Assembly (NCBI RefSeq): GCF_017942085.1
Contig: NZ_JAGKSP010000003.1
Coordinates: forward strand, 248,001 to 312,000
Reading direction: 5' to 3'
Length of the DNA stretch: 64,000 bases
DNA from: Paenibacillus lignilyticus
GTDB lineage: Bacteria > Bacillota > Bacilli > Paenibacillales > Paenibacillaceae
Every line of letters begins with the position of its first letter. Position 1 is the first letter of the stretch. The position numbers and the translations under genes were made by a program. Below are positions 27,241 to 36,108 of this stretch, in pieces. Below the pieces are notes generated by a model. The model was not told the DNA's origin, made no database searches, and saw only the letters and a list, made by a program, of their open reading frames with translations.

Positions 27241-29280
27241 TTAACCGAGCTCAATCTGTTCGTACATGGATGCCTCGCGGTCTCGTATGATGCGGCGCAG
27301 CTCGGATACCAAACCACGGTCGATTTTCCCCTGCTCGTATAAATTCTGGACCTCGTATCTCTCCGCCTGAACCGCAATCCAGTGAAGCTCTTTGCGTGTT
27401 TCATCGAACGCTTCTTTCTTGCGTTTGTGATGAAGCTGAAACGATCGCAGCCGGTTGACAAGCTGTTTGTAATAAGCAACTACGCACTCCGTCGGGTCAT
27501 TGGCACTCTCAGGTGCGCACAGCGGACCCATCTGGTTAATGACCACTTGTCCGCACTCGATACGAAGCCCTCTCAGCGATTCAAGATCTTGCTCCGTTAA
27601 TGCTCTTCGCCCGGACTGAGAAGCGCCGGTGAGCAGTTCTTTTAATCTCCCGAGCAGTCTTTTGAACACCAATAACCACAAGTGCAGCCGATTTGCCAAA
27701 ATAATTTCAACTTGATCTAGCATTTTGTTGTAGAATTCCGCATGTGCCTTCGTGATTGTGCCCTTCTCGAGCCGCTGCTGAATATAGTTTCGTTCGATTT
27801 CCAGAGCTTCGATTCGTAGAGCGATTTCGTCTTGATTTAACCGGGAGATCCTTTTATATTGGTTGTCTTTCAGTCCAAGCTGCTGAATCATTTGGTTGTA
27901 CTCCTCGATCACAGCTTCCACCGCTTCCTCGTTGCCTTCGTTGCTCTCCTGCTGCAATTGGCGTATACCGGCTTGCAAAATGTGAATATGCCATTCGTTC
28001 TCTTCTTGTACCATTGCAATTTCGTCCGTTACCGCACGTTTCTTCGCAATGAGCGGCAGCAAAATACTAGCGGTCAACAAAGACAACAAGATGACACAGG
28101 CGGCAAGAAAAATGATCAGGTTTCGTTCCGGAAACAGCTTTCCACTATGCAGAAACAGCGGAATGGAGAAGGCGCCGGCCAGCGTTACGGCACCCCGCAC
28201 ACCGGAGATGGTCGTCATGATGAGTGCTTTGAAACTCAAGGCTTCTTTACTGTAGGAGCCGAATATGCGCCAGCCCCGTGTAAAGAGCAGTGTCCATACA
28301 AACCGCAGCGCGAGCAGGAGCACAAAGATCGCAACGGCATAACCGATGACGACAATATTGTTGAAGCCCGGATCTTTGAAGATGACTGACGTCACATCCG
28401 GAATTTGCGTCCCCAGAATGACAAATACAAGGCCGTTCAAGATAAACAAATAGACGGACCACGTACTGCTCGACACGGATTTCAGCTTCCCGATGTCGCA
28501 CTCTACTCGATCTTTCTCAATGGCATGTACAATCCCTCCTGCGACCGCGGCCAGAATGCCGGATACGCCGACCTCTTCCGCACATAAATAAAGTACGAAC
28601 GGCGTTAGCAGCTGCAGGAGCATGTGCATGGTCTCATCATCCAGCCCATTGCGGCGCAGCAGCTGTCTAATACCGGCGATGATTACGGCGAGCATGGCAC
28701 CGACAAGAAGGCCGCCGATTGAGATGATAAGAAAGCTAATCGCGGCTTTATGAAGCGAGAAAACGCCGGTCACGGCTGCCGCGATCGCAAATTTGAAAGC
28801 AACTAAGCCGGAGGCGTCGTTCATTAAAGCTTCGCCCTCGAGGAGTCGCATGAGACTCCTCGGCAAATGGATTCGCCCTGCAAGCGAGCTAACCGCAATC
28901 GCATCCGTGGGCGATAGGATGGCCGCCAACGCGAAGGCTGCAACCAGCGGAATGGACGGTATCATCCAGTGGATCGTATAGCCGACCACGAATACGGTAG
29001 CGAACACGAGTCCTACAGATAGCAGCAATATAGGAGCGCGCAGCTTCCAGAGCTCTTCGCGCGGCGTATGTCTGCCATCATTGTACAGCAGCGGGGCGAT
29101 GAACAAGATAAAGAACAGCTCGGGCTCGAGTTGAAGATGAATGCCGATCGGGAGCATGGTAATAATGCCGCCAAGCATGATCTGAATGAGCGGTACCGGC
29201 ACGAAAGGAACGAATCGGTAGATCACATTCGAAACCCCGATAAGGATGAGCATTACAAGTACGACAATAAACACTTCCAA
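27241..29280 (-). CDS. CPA1-family Na+/H+ antiporter (NhaP/bacterial NHE type)
   Basis: About 679 residues: an N-terminal region of about 12 membrane segments (to about residue 410) with the transport-site motif ALAAILSPTDAIAVSSL and the conserved MNDASGLVAFKFAIAAA, followed by a cytoplasmic helical tail of about 270 residues rich in Glu, Arg and Gln. This is the bacterial form of the Na+/H+ exchanger, working in pH and salt homeostasis. TTG 29280 is chosen because GGGGGAG lies five bases upstream; a longer TTG start at 29304 is less likely. Confidence 0.88.
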   Translation of the reverse strand: MEVFIVVLVMLILIGVSNVIYRFVPFVPVPLIQIMLGGIITMLPIGIHLQLEPELFFILFIAPLLYNDGRHTPREELWKLRAPILLLSVGLVFATVFVVGYTIHWMIPSIPLVAAFALAAILSPTDAIAVSSLAGRIHLPRSLMRLLEGEALMNDASGLVAFKFAIAAAVTGVFSLHKAAISFLIISIGGLLVGAMLAVIIAGIRQLLRRNGLDDETMHMLLQLLTPFVLYLCAEEVGVSGILAAVAGGIVHAIEKDRVECDIGKLKSVSSSTWSVYLFILNGLVFVILGTQIPDVTSVIFKDPGFNNIVVIGYAVAIFVLLLALRFVWTLLFTRGWRIFGSYSKEALSFKALIMTTISGVRGAVTLAGAFSIPLFLHSGKLFPERNLIIFLAACVILLSLLTASILLPLIAKKRAVTDEIAMVQEENEWHIHILQAGIRQLQQESNEGNEEAVEAVIEEYNQMIQQLGLKDNQYKRISRLNQDEIALRIEALEIERNYIQQRLEKGTITKAHAEFYNKMLDQVEIILANRLHLWLLVFKRLLGRLKELLTGASQSGRRALTEQDLESLRGLRIECGQVVINQMGPLCAPESANDPTECVVAYYKQLVNRLRSFQLHHKRKKEAFDETRKELHWIAVQAERYEVQNLYEQGKIDRGLVSELRRIIRDREASMYEQIELG

Positions 29281-29367
29281 GCTGGCTCCCCCCACTCCGA
29301 GCAATTATTTCGTTATATTTTCCATAGTCGCAAACTGATATTCTCCCTTCCATAGACGTTCCTAAGA

Positions 29368-29399
29368 AAGCCCTTTGGACGCAAGGTCGCAAAGGGCTT
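29368..29399 (-). terminator. Hairpin after the ABM gene
   Basis: Perfect ten-base arms AAGCCCTTTG / CAAAGGGCTT around a 12-base loop, followed by TCTTA on the minus strand; a weak T-tract. Confidence 0.5.
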
Positions 29400-29415
29400 G
29401 GACAAGATTTTCGAT

Positions 29416-29745
29416 TTATTCAACCGCCGGCTCAAATGTACGAACCACTTCATACATCCCGGGTTCAAACTTTGCTATCTTTAATGCTTCTTGGAGATAC
29501 GGCAGCGGTTTAGGATCACTTCGCATCGCGTTGTATTCCTCCTCGCTTCTCCACTGCGCATACATCGTCACTTTCGTCCCGTCCAAACTGCGATGAAGAC
29601 TCGATGAGATAAACCCTTTCGCGTAGCGTACAGAAACATCCGTTGCGCTGGTAAGGAGCTCAACCAAACGATTCTGATTCTCGGGTTCTACCGTGAATAC
29701 ATTAATGAAGGTAAGAATTGGGTTGTTCATTGAAATTTGAGTCAT
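29416..29745 (-). CDS. Antibiotic biosynthesis monooxygenase (ABM) domain protein
   Basis: A 109-residue single ferredoxin-like domain (PILTFINVFTVEPENQNRLVELLT; KVTMYAQWRSEEEYNAM). The fold is shared by small cofactor-free oxygenases acting on quinones and polyketides and by heme-degrading enzymes; the actual function is open. It lies 30 bases after an SDR in the same orientation, so the two probably form an operon under the palindromic operators upstream. GGAGG precedes the ATG. Confidence 0.82.
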   Translation of the reverse strand: MTQISMNNPILTFINVFTVEPENQNRLVELLTSATDVSVRYAKGFISSSLHRSLDGTKVTMYAQWRSEEEYNAMRSDPKPLPYLQEALKIAKFEPGMYEVVRTFEPAVE

Positions 29746-29775
29746 AGTTGCTGCCTCCTCTGATGTGAGATCTAA

Positions 29776-30654
29776 TCAGTCGCCTATTTCGTCGTACATG
29801 CGAGTGACTTCCGGGCTCAGCGCTTTGACTTCGAAATCTGCCGAGCGGCTAAGTTTCTCCCAGCGTTTCGTTTCGGCTAATTTGCCCTGGTCCACTGCGC
29901 TTGCAATGTCAACCGCATCACTTCCTAGCAGCAAGCGAAGCGGCGGATGCTCTTCATTGACGATGGTTAGGATGGCTTGTGCAGCTTTATCCGGATCACC
30001 ATTCTCCTTGCCCGTTGAGTCGCGCAGATACTTAAGCAGACCACCGACTGTGTCTTTGTACTCGTCACGCGGTTCGATATGCTGCATGGAGGAGCCGGCC
30101 CAATCGGTTCGGAAACCGCCCGGCTCGATCAACGTAACCTTCAATCCCAGCGGTGCGACCTCTTTGGACAAGACCTCCGAGAAGCCTTCCACCGCCCATT
30201 TTGCCAATTGGTAAGGTGCAAGACCCGGCGCGCCTATGCGTCCGCCAATGGACGAGAATTGAACAATATGACCGTGACCTTGTTCGCGCAGCAATGGCAG
30301 TGCGGCTTTCGTTACATTAATTGTGCCCCAAAGGTTCGTTTCTACTTGAGCACGGAAGTCGTCCATCGAAGTTTCTTCAATGGAAGAAACATTACCGTAT
30401 CCTGCATTATTAACAAGGACGTCTAAACGTCCGAATGTTTCAAAGGCGGTTTTCACGGCTGCTTCAGCCTGCTCGAACCGAGTGACATCCAGTTGCACCG
30501 TGCGAACCTGACTGCCATAACGTTCAGCAAGATCAGACAGCTGCTCGGGATTACGAGCCGTTGCGATAAGTTGATCCCCATTTGCCAATACCGCTTCCGC
30601 AAGACTGCGGCCGAAACCTCGTGAGCTTCCTGTAATAAGCCAAACCTTAGACAT
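29776..30654 (-). CDS. Short-chain dehydrogenase/reductase
   Basis: A 292-residue SDR with the motif TGSSRGFG (Rossmann loop), DVTRFEQ (cofactor-binding Asp), NNAGYG, the catalytic Ser in FSSIGG and YQLAKWA (Tyr and Lys). The long C-terminal part (over 100 residues after the active site) fits the classical SDRs of the 17-beta-dehydrogenase/retinol-dehydrogenase-like type. The start ATG 30654 has GGGAGG nine bases upstream; a longer frame to 30726 runs across an operator. It is the first gene of an SDR-ABM operon. Confidence 0.85.
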   Translation of the reverse strand: MSKVWLITGSSRGFGRSLAEAVLANGDQLIATARNPEQLSDLAERYGSQVRTVQLDVTRFEQAEAAVKTAFETFGRLDVLVNNAGYGNVSSIEETSMDDFRAQVETNLWGTINVTKAALPLLREQGHGHIVQFSSIGGRIGAPGLAPYQLAKWAVEGFSEVLSKEVAPLGLKVTLIEPGGFRTDWAGSSMQHIEPRDEYKDTVGGLLKYLRDSTGKENGDPDKAAQAILTIVNEEHPPLRLLLGSDAVDIASAVDQGKLAETKRWEKLSRSADFEVKALSPEVTRMYDEIGD

Positions 30655-30684
30655 ATGATTGTGCCTCCCTGATGTTTGTTTAGT

Positions 30685-30702
30685 TTGGAATGTTTGTTCC
30701 AA
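30685..30702. promoter_or_regulatory. Palindromic operator 1 (TTGGAA-N6-TTCCAA)
   Basis: TTGGAATGTTTGTTCCAA lies 31 bases upstream of the SDR start. It shares the GGAAT-centre-TTCC form with two further sites in this gap and is of the size bound by TetR-family repressors. Confidence 0.6.
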
Positions 30703-30746
30703 TGACGTCAGTATAGTCCGATTCAATTTCTAAGTCAATGATTTTC

Positions 30747-30760
30747 GGAATGTTTATTCC
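30747..30760. promoter_or_regulatory. Palindromic operator 2 (GGAATGTTTATTCC)
   Basis: Differs from operator 1 in a single base of the 14-base core; centres are 60 bases apart. The surrounding 30655-31094 gap has no gene. Confidence 0.6.
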
Positions 30761-30890
30761 AACCCATTGGCGTCAAGTTCTCTTCGGAAAATCGGTATAT
30801 CCGTCAGTGGATTATAGCTGATTATTCGACAATTCCCACCTTACTGATGGATGTATATCGATTTTCTTTAAGCTTGATTTCGGAATTTAC

Positions 30891-30904
30891 GGAATATATA
30901 TTCC
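30891..30904. promoter_or_regulatory. Palindromic operator 3 (GGAATATATATTCC)
   Basis: A perfect palindrome of the same type, 144 bases from operator 2 and nearer to the divergent epoxide hydrolase gene. Confidence 0.5.
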
Positions 30905-31094
30905 ATTTTCATATGAAAACTGTCCTTTGAGTACCTACGGGTTTAAATGATGCCCCCTATATATTCGAGCTTCTTAATAAACGGCATCTGGTCCGAATGG
31001 GCTAATGGTTGAATATGTTATATAGGGATTCATTCATGATGATTTCCCTCATGCTCATGCGTTCATTTCAGCCTTACTTAAAGGAGAACATACA

Positions 31095-32324
31095 ATGGCA
31101 CAAGGAAACGCAAACCAACAATACGTGGCGCTAACGTCCACTGATAAGAAAGCTATCCGTGGGCCGTTTCAGATTCATTTTCCGGAAGCGGAACTTACTG
31201 AATTGCAAAAACGCATAATCGCTACAAGATGGCCGGAGAAGGAAACGGTGTCGAATCAAACGCAAGGTGTCCCGCTTGCAACCATGCAGAAGGTCGCGGA
31301 ATATTGGGCAACTGAATATGATTGGCGTAAATGCGAGGCTATGCTCAACAATATCCCTCAGTTCTTGACTGAGATCGATGGACTGGACATCCATTTCATG
31401 CATATTCGATCGAAACACGAAGATGCTTTGCCGATGATTATCACGCACGGTTGGTCGGGCTCCATCATCGAACTGCTCAAAATAATCGACCCGCTAACCA
31501 ATCCGACCGCTTATGGCGCGAAAGCATCGGATGCGTTCCATCTGGTCATTCCGTCACTGCCCGGTTATGGGTTCTCGGGTAAACCTGCTTCGACAGGCTG
31601 GGGTCCTGTCCGCATCGCTCAAGCATGGATAGAGCTGATGAATCGACTGGGTTATTCGAAATATGTGGCACAGGGCGGCGACTGGGGAGCAATTGTTACG
31701 GATTTCATGGGTGTGATGAAACCGCCGGGACTGCTCGGTATGCATACCAACATGCCGGGTACGGTTCCTCCGGACATTGATACTGCACTTATGAAAGGCA
31801 ACCCGCTCCCCTCTAATCTCACACCTGAGGAAATGCGTGCTTGTGAACAGCTGGCTTTCGTATACAGGCATATCGCCTATGCCTCGATGATGGGAACACG
31901 TCCTCAGACGTTGACCGGACTGATGGATTCGCCGATTGGCTTAGCCGCTTTCTTAATGGACCATGATGCTTGTAGTTTGGAGCTGATGATTAAGGCGTTC
32001 GATGGGCATCCGGAAGGCCTCACCAGAGATAACATTCTCGACAACGCTACGCTCTATTGGCTGACGAAAACCGCGATTTCCGCAGCCCGTCTCTATTGGG
32101 AGAACATGTTCTCCTTCTTCGTCGTCAAGGGAGTCCAAATCCCCGCTGCCGTGACTGTCTTTCCGTATGAGCTGTATGAAGCGCCGAAAAGCTGGACCAG
32201 GCAGGCTTACCCTGAACTTATCTACTATAACAGGGTCGACCGAGGCGGACATTTCGCTGCTTGGGAAGTACCGCTGCTGTTCTCCGAAGAAGTTCGCGCA
32301 GGTCTCAGGCCGCTGCGTGAATGA
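31095..32324 (+). CDS. Epoxide hydrolase (alpha/beta-hydrolase with EHN N-terminal domain)
   Basis: A 409-residue enzyme. The N-terminal EHN domain (FQIHFPEAELTELQKRIIATRWPEKE ... YWATEYDWRKCEAMLNNIPQF) is followed by an alpha/beta-hydrolase core with the oxyanion motif THGWSGS, the nucleophile Asp in GGDWGA and the general base His in GGHFAAWEVP. The domain order matches microsomal-type epoxide hydrolases, which open epoxides to diols. AAAGGAG precedes the ATG. It is divergent from the SDR-ABM operon across a gap with three matching operators, which suggests co-regulation. Confidence 0.87.
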   Translation: MAQGNANQQYVALTSTDKKAIRGPFQIHFPEAELTELQKRIIATRWPEKETVSNQTQGVPLATMQKVAEYWATEYDWRKCEAMLNNIPQFLTEIDGLDIHFMHIRSKHEDALPMIITHGWSGSIIELLKIIDPLTNPTAYGAKASDAFHLVIPSLPGYGFSGKPASTGWGPVRIAQAWIELMNRLGYSKYVAQGGDWGAIVTDFMGVMKPPGLLGMHTNMPGTVPPDIDTALMKGNPLPSNLTPEEMRACEQLAFVYRHIAYASMMGTRPQTLTGLMDSPIGLAAFLMDHDACSLELMIKAFDGHPEGLTRDNILDNATLYWLTKTAISAARLYWENMFSFFVVKGVQIPAAVTVFPYELYEAPKSWTRQAYPELIYYNRVDRGGHFAAWEVPLLFSEEVRAGLRPLRE

Positions 32325-32380
32325 GTAACTCTGAGCTAACTTCCACCACCGCAACTCCGACGCTAACGATCATCCAATTA

Positions 32381-32430
32381 AAGAAGCCGTCTCCAAAGTA
32401 GCCTGCAGCACACTTTTGAGACGGCCTCTT
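32381..32430. terminator. Bidirectional terminator between convergent genes
   Basis: AAGAAGCCGTCTC (32381-32393) pairs with GAGACGGCCTCTT (32418-32430) with one mismatch, and the loop side adds further pairing (CAAAGT/ACTTTTG). Confidence 0.75.
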
Positions 32431-32431
32431 C

Positions 32432-33778
32432 TTATGGAGCTATCGGATTTGCTCGGAGCTCCTGCAATCGGTTTGAAACGGCGCTGCTTTCAGGAACGAT
32501 GGCTGTGCCGCAAGTTAATATACGAATCATAGCGTCTAATTCTTGATTATTGCGAGCCAGCGCTTCGGTGATGCCCACAAATTCATAATCGTCCAGATAG
32601 TAGGTTTCCGCTTCCGCGCTCATGATGCGATGATACTCGTCTAATGCAGCATCCACGCCATCAGATACCGCTAGCGATGCCATTTTATGTGCAAGAGATC
32701 GTTTAATAATGGACAGGTCCCGAATGCCCAGCAATTGATCCAGTATAGAGAAGGACACGTTGTCCAGCCAGACGTAATCGCTGTTAGCCATAACGGCTAT
32801 GCCGATTTGGTCATCCGGAAGAATGAATAAATGAGTTAAGAATCCGGTATCCCACCCGGAATGAGAGAGGATGCGGGAGCCCTTGTAATCTCCCATAAAC
32901 CAACCCAAGCCAATCTGCGATTTCTTGGGATCATAGCCCGTCGCAGCATGAGGTTTCCACATGTCATCGTAGCTGCCGGACTGCAATGCGGCATGCCCAT
33001 TGCCTGCAGTCCCTTGGTTCAAGTGCATCTGCAGATAACGGCACATTTCTTCCGCGCTGGTATATAACGTGGAACTGGGAGCGTGTGCCCTGTTATATGG
33101 AAATTCATCGCTGACGACCCCGCCGTACCTCGGGGAAGCTCCGAGCACATGAGGCGCAGCTAGCCGAGCTTCAACTTCCTGCTTCAGAAAGGAGCTGGAG
33201 CACATTCCGATCGGTTCCAGAATAGCAGATTTCATATAGTGCTCGAAGCTCAAACCGCTGACCTTAGCGATCAGGTCTCCCAATATTTCGTAGCCAATAT
33301 TACTGTAGGCGAATTGATCTCCGGGATCGCAGTTTAGCTTAAGATGAGCGATACTTCGTACATATCTTTCGAGGCTTTGCTCATCGTATTCCGGCCGGTC
33401 CCATGCGTAATCATTTTCATCCGGCATTCCTGATGTATGGTTCATCAGCTGCCTGACTGTAATTGTCTTATACCGCTCATCATCTAACTTAAAATAAGAT
33501 AAATAACTGACAATAGGGGAATCCAAATCCACTTTACCTTGTTCAACAAGTTGCATGATGCCTGTAGCAACGAAGGTCTTCGATACGGAAGCTTGATGAA
33601 ACAAGGTATCGCGAGCTACGGGAGCATCTGTCGTTTTATTTGCCGTTCCATATTCGCCCGCAAAGCACTGATTGTTGTCCCACACGATTCCGACTGACAG
33701 CCCCGGAAACTGTTCATGTTCAACGTATGCGGTCAGCATCGCGTGCAGACGGATAATTCTATTCGGATCTGTATTCAT
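32432..33778 (-). CDS. Serine hydrolase of the class C beta-lactamase / D,D-peptidase-like family
   Basis: A 448-residue protein with the SxxK motif SVSK (in HQASVSKTF), the YxN motif YSN (FAYSNIGYE) and HSG in place of KTG (LSHSGWDTG). These are the three active-site motifs of the beta-lactamase/transpeptidase-like fold. No signal peptide or membrane anchor is visible, so a cytoplasmic esterase or peptidase role is more likely than antibiotic resistance. The C-terminal 90 residues extend beyond the usual domain. TAGGAGG precedes the ATG. Confidence 0.82.
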   Translation of the reverse strand: MNTDPNRIIRLHAMLTAYVEHEQFPGLSVGIVWDNNQCFAGEYGTANKTTDAPVARDTLFHQASVSKTFVATGIMQLVEQGKVDLDSPIVSYLSYFKLDDERYKTITVRQLMNHTSGMPDENDYAWDRPEYDEQSLERYVRSIAHLKLNCDPGDQFAYSNIGYEILGDLIAKVSGLSFEHYMKSAILEPIGMCSSSFLKQEVEARLAAPHVLGASPRYGGVVSDEFPYNRAHAPSSTLYTSAEEMCRYLQMHLNQGTAGNGHAALQSGSYDDMWKPHAATGYDPKKSQIGLGWFMGDYKGSRILSHSGWDTGFLTHLFILPDDQIGIAVMANSDYVWLDNVSFSILDQLLGIRDLSIIKRSLAHKMASLAVSDGVDAALDEYHRIMSAEAETYYLDDYEFVGITEALARNNQELDAMIRILTCGTAIVPESSAVSNRLQELRANPIAP

Positions 33779-33887
33779 GGTAACCTCCTAAATTTGCATC
33801 CTCTTACCTCTTACTACTCCGAATTATAGCCATAGGGAAAGTTGCAAACTAGATAAGAAACGAATAGAAACTATTCTTTACCCATCA

Positions 33888-36026
33888 TCACGCTTGGTTT
33901 ACCAGATTCTCTGCGGTACGGAAGGCAAGCGCAAGTATGGTTAACACCGGATTCACGCCGCCGTTGGTGACATGCACGGAGCCGTCGCTCACCCAGAGAT
34001 TATCATACCCGTGTACTCTTCCCATCGGATCGGTGACGGAAGTGGCCGGGTCGTCTCCCATACGCAGCGTTCCTGACTGATGCTGTCCGCCGCTAAGCCC
34101 ATTACCGGCCCGAGTCCGCCACACTTGGCGTGCTCCCGCTGCCCAAAGCCACTTCTCTGCTTGCTCGGCCAGCATGGCTGAAGCGCGGAGAGATTCCGAG
34201 TGAACGCCTCCGGATAACTGAACAACGGGAAGACCGAAGCGATCTTTAACGGTTGGCGACAAACGCACTCTGGAATCTGCAGTCGGGATTTCTTGAATCG
34301 GACCTTGAATTTGGCTGGTGCGCAGAAAGGTTTCGCGCATCGTTTCCTTGCCGGCAAGCCCCCAGCGAGCCGCATCCGGTGCAAGTGCCCGGTTCCAGTG
34401 AATGAGCGGCAGCCGGATGAACTCGTTGGCTAGCAGCCCTCCCCCGATTACGCCTGCTTCATGGCTATGTTCGAATCGGAAGGTAGCGATACTCACTCCG
34501 GGTCCATTGCCATCCTGTATTTGTTCGTCAAAGATACCGTATGCACCGGCATACACATGCCCTTGCAGATGTCTGCCTACTTGGCCGAACCGATTGCCAA
34601 TTCCGTTCGGTTCCATCTCACTTGCGGATTGGAGCAGCAGTCTTGCGCTCTCGATTGCCCCGGCAGCGACCACTACATGCCCTGCTCGAATATACCGGCG
34701 CTGGAATGAGCCATCCCCATGCTCGAAGATGAGATGAACGCCGGTGGCTCGTTTTCCCCCTTCTGTCTCAATACGCTCCACAATCGTATCGCAGATGAGG
34801 TCACACTTGTTCCCCTGTGCGGTCGCTCTCACCATCATCGTATTATGTCCGCCGTTCTTGCTGTTCGTTGGGCATGCGAAACCGACACACTGACCACATT
34901 GCCCGCAAGCCGGCCGTCCATCCCGTTCGATCGAATTGATCAGCAGAGGCACCGGACCTGCATCCCACCCCAGCTTCACCGCCGCTTGGGCTAAACGGTC
35001 GCCTTCCATTGTTCTGGGAATCGCAGGCATTGGATAGGAACGCTCCCGTTTCCCTCGACCCTGGAAGGCTGCTCCATCCCCGGAGACCCCAACTTCCCAT
35101 TCGGCGCGTTCGTAATAAGGTTCGAGATCCTGATAGGTGATCGGCCAATCGCTTAGCGAGCTTCCGTCCGGAATTCCATAACGCGTCGCCATGCGAAAGT
35201 CTTCGGGATGAAACCGCCACGCCTGCGCGCCATAAACCCTTGTTCCGCCACCTACAGTCATCGCGTTATTGTGATATTCACCTTCGAATGGAACGGTAAT
35301 GCGTTCCTGTCCGTTAGGCAATAGAATGGTCCGCGGGTTGCCCTCCGGAGCCGGTCCGGTATTATGTCCGTATTTGCTCATCCGATGATTTCGCAAGTGG
35401 TCGCGGCCAACCTGATCATAACGGAGCCAGCTCCCACGCTCGACGACGAGCACGTGAAGCCCGGATTCGGCGAGCACGCCCGCAGCCACGGATCCGCCAG
35501 CCCCGGCTCCGATCACGACGACATCATATTGATCTCGCAGCTGGTCAATAGTACGTTGCGGCAAATCGGTTTCCTGAACAGGTAGTTGGGTGCCTGCGAC
35601 CGGACCCGGACGAAATCCGACCATGTCCCATGATTTTCCTTCCCGATTGCCACCGGCTTCCGGACTTCCATAATACCCCTCAATGACCAAAGACAATAAC
35701 GTATCAAAGAATAGCTTCGGTGAAACAGGCCAATCCTGAACTTGCCCCTGCTGGACAGCAGCTAACAGGAGATCGCTTTCCGTTGCCGAAAGTTCAGCGA
35801 ACGATCGACTATGTTGAGCGAATGCTTCTTCATGTAATGCTCGCAGACCCGGCTCTATGTGGTTCGACCAAGTATCCGGATTCTCGTTATAATGTCGCTC
35901 TAAGTATGTAAGAACCCCTGCCAGAGTTGCCGATGGCCAGGCATCTTCCGGAACCATTCGGTCCGCAACCGCTTTCAAACTTGTTTCTACCTCTACTGAA
36001 AAAAACTTCTGACCGACGGGCTTCAT
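33888..36026 (-). CDS. GMC-family flavoprotein oxidoreductase fused to an N-terminal gluconate 2-dehydrogenase subunit 3-like domain
   Basis: A 712-residue protein. The first 135 residues (VADRMVPEDAWPSATLAGVLTYLERHY ... FFDTLLSLVIEGYYGSPEAGGNREGKSWDMVGF) resemble the small subunit (gluconate_2-dh3) of membrane-bound sugar dehydrogenases. Then comes a GMC core with the FAD motif VVIGAGAGGSV, a cysteine cluster CGQCGQCVGFACP and the C-terminal block HQSGTLRMG ... DGSVHVTNGGVNPVLTILALA. In many bacteria the two parts are separate proteins. No Tat signal and no cytochrome partner are visible. The start is ATG 36026, behind GAGG; ATG 36044 lacks a ribosome binding site. Confidence 0.83.
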   Translation of the reverse strand: MKPVGQKFFSVEVETSLKAVADRMVPEDAWPSATLAGVLTYLERHYNENPDTWSNHIEPGLRALHEEAFAQHSRSFAELSATESDLLLAAVQQGQVQDWPVSPKLFFDTLLSLVIEGYYGSPEAGGNREGKSWDMVGFRPGPVAGTQLPVQETDLPQRTIDQLRDQYDVVVIGAGAGGSVAAGVLAESGLHVLVVERGSWLRYDQVGRDHLRNHRMSKYGHNTGPAPEGNPRTILLPNGQERITVPFEGEYHNNAMTVGGGTRVYGAQAWRFHPEDFRMATRYGIPDGSSLSDWPITYQDLEPYYERAEWEVGVSGDGAAFQGRGKRERSYPMPAIPRTMEGDRLAQAAVKLGWDAGPVPLLINSIERDGRPACGQCGQCVGFACPTNSKNGGHNTMMVRATAQGNKCDLICDTIVERIETEGGKRATGVHLIFEHGDGSFQRRYIRAGHVVVAAGAIESARLLLQSASEMEPNGIGNRFGQVGRHLQGHVYAGAYGIFDEQIQDGNGPGVSIATFRFEHSHEAGVIGGGLLANEFIRLPLIHWNRALAPDAARWGLAGKETMRETFLRTSQIQGPIQEIPTADSRVRLSPTVKDRFGLPVVQLSGGVHSESLRASAMLAEQAEKWLWAAGARQVWRTRAGNGLSGGQHQSGTLRMGDDPATSVTDPMGRVHGYDNLWVSDGSVHVTNGGVNPVLTILALAFRTAENLVNQA

Positions 36027-36108
36027 CTCTAAGCGCCACCTCATGCTTTGATTTTAGTAGGTACACATCAATTTTCAACTCTATTGTACCATCAAATCCG
36101 AGCAGCAT

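Noticed and set aside
32432-33778. Beta-lactamase resistance gene
   Set aside because: It has the fold motifs but no signal peptide; a cytoplasmic esterase or peptidase of the same family is more likely.
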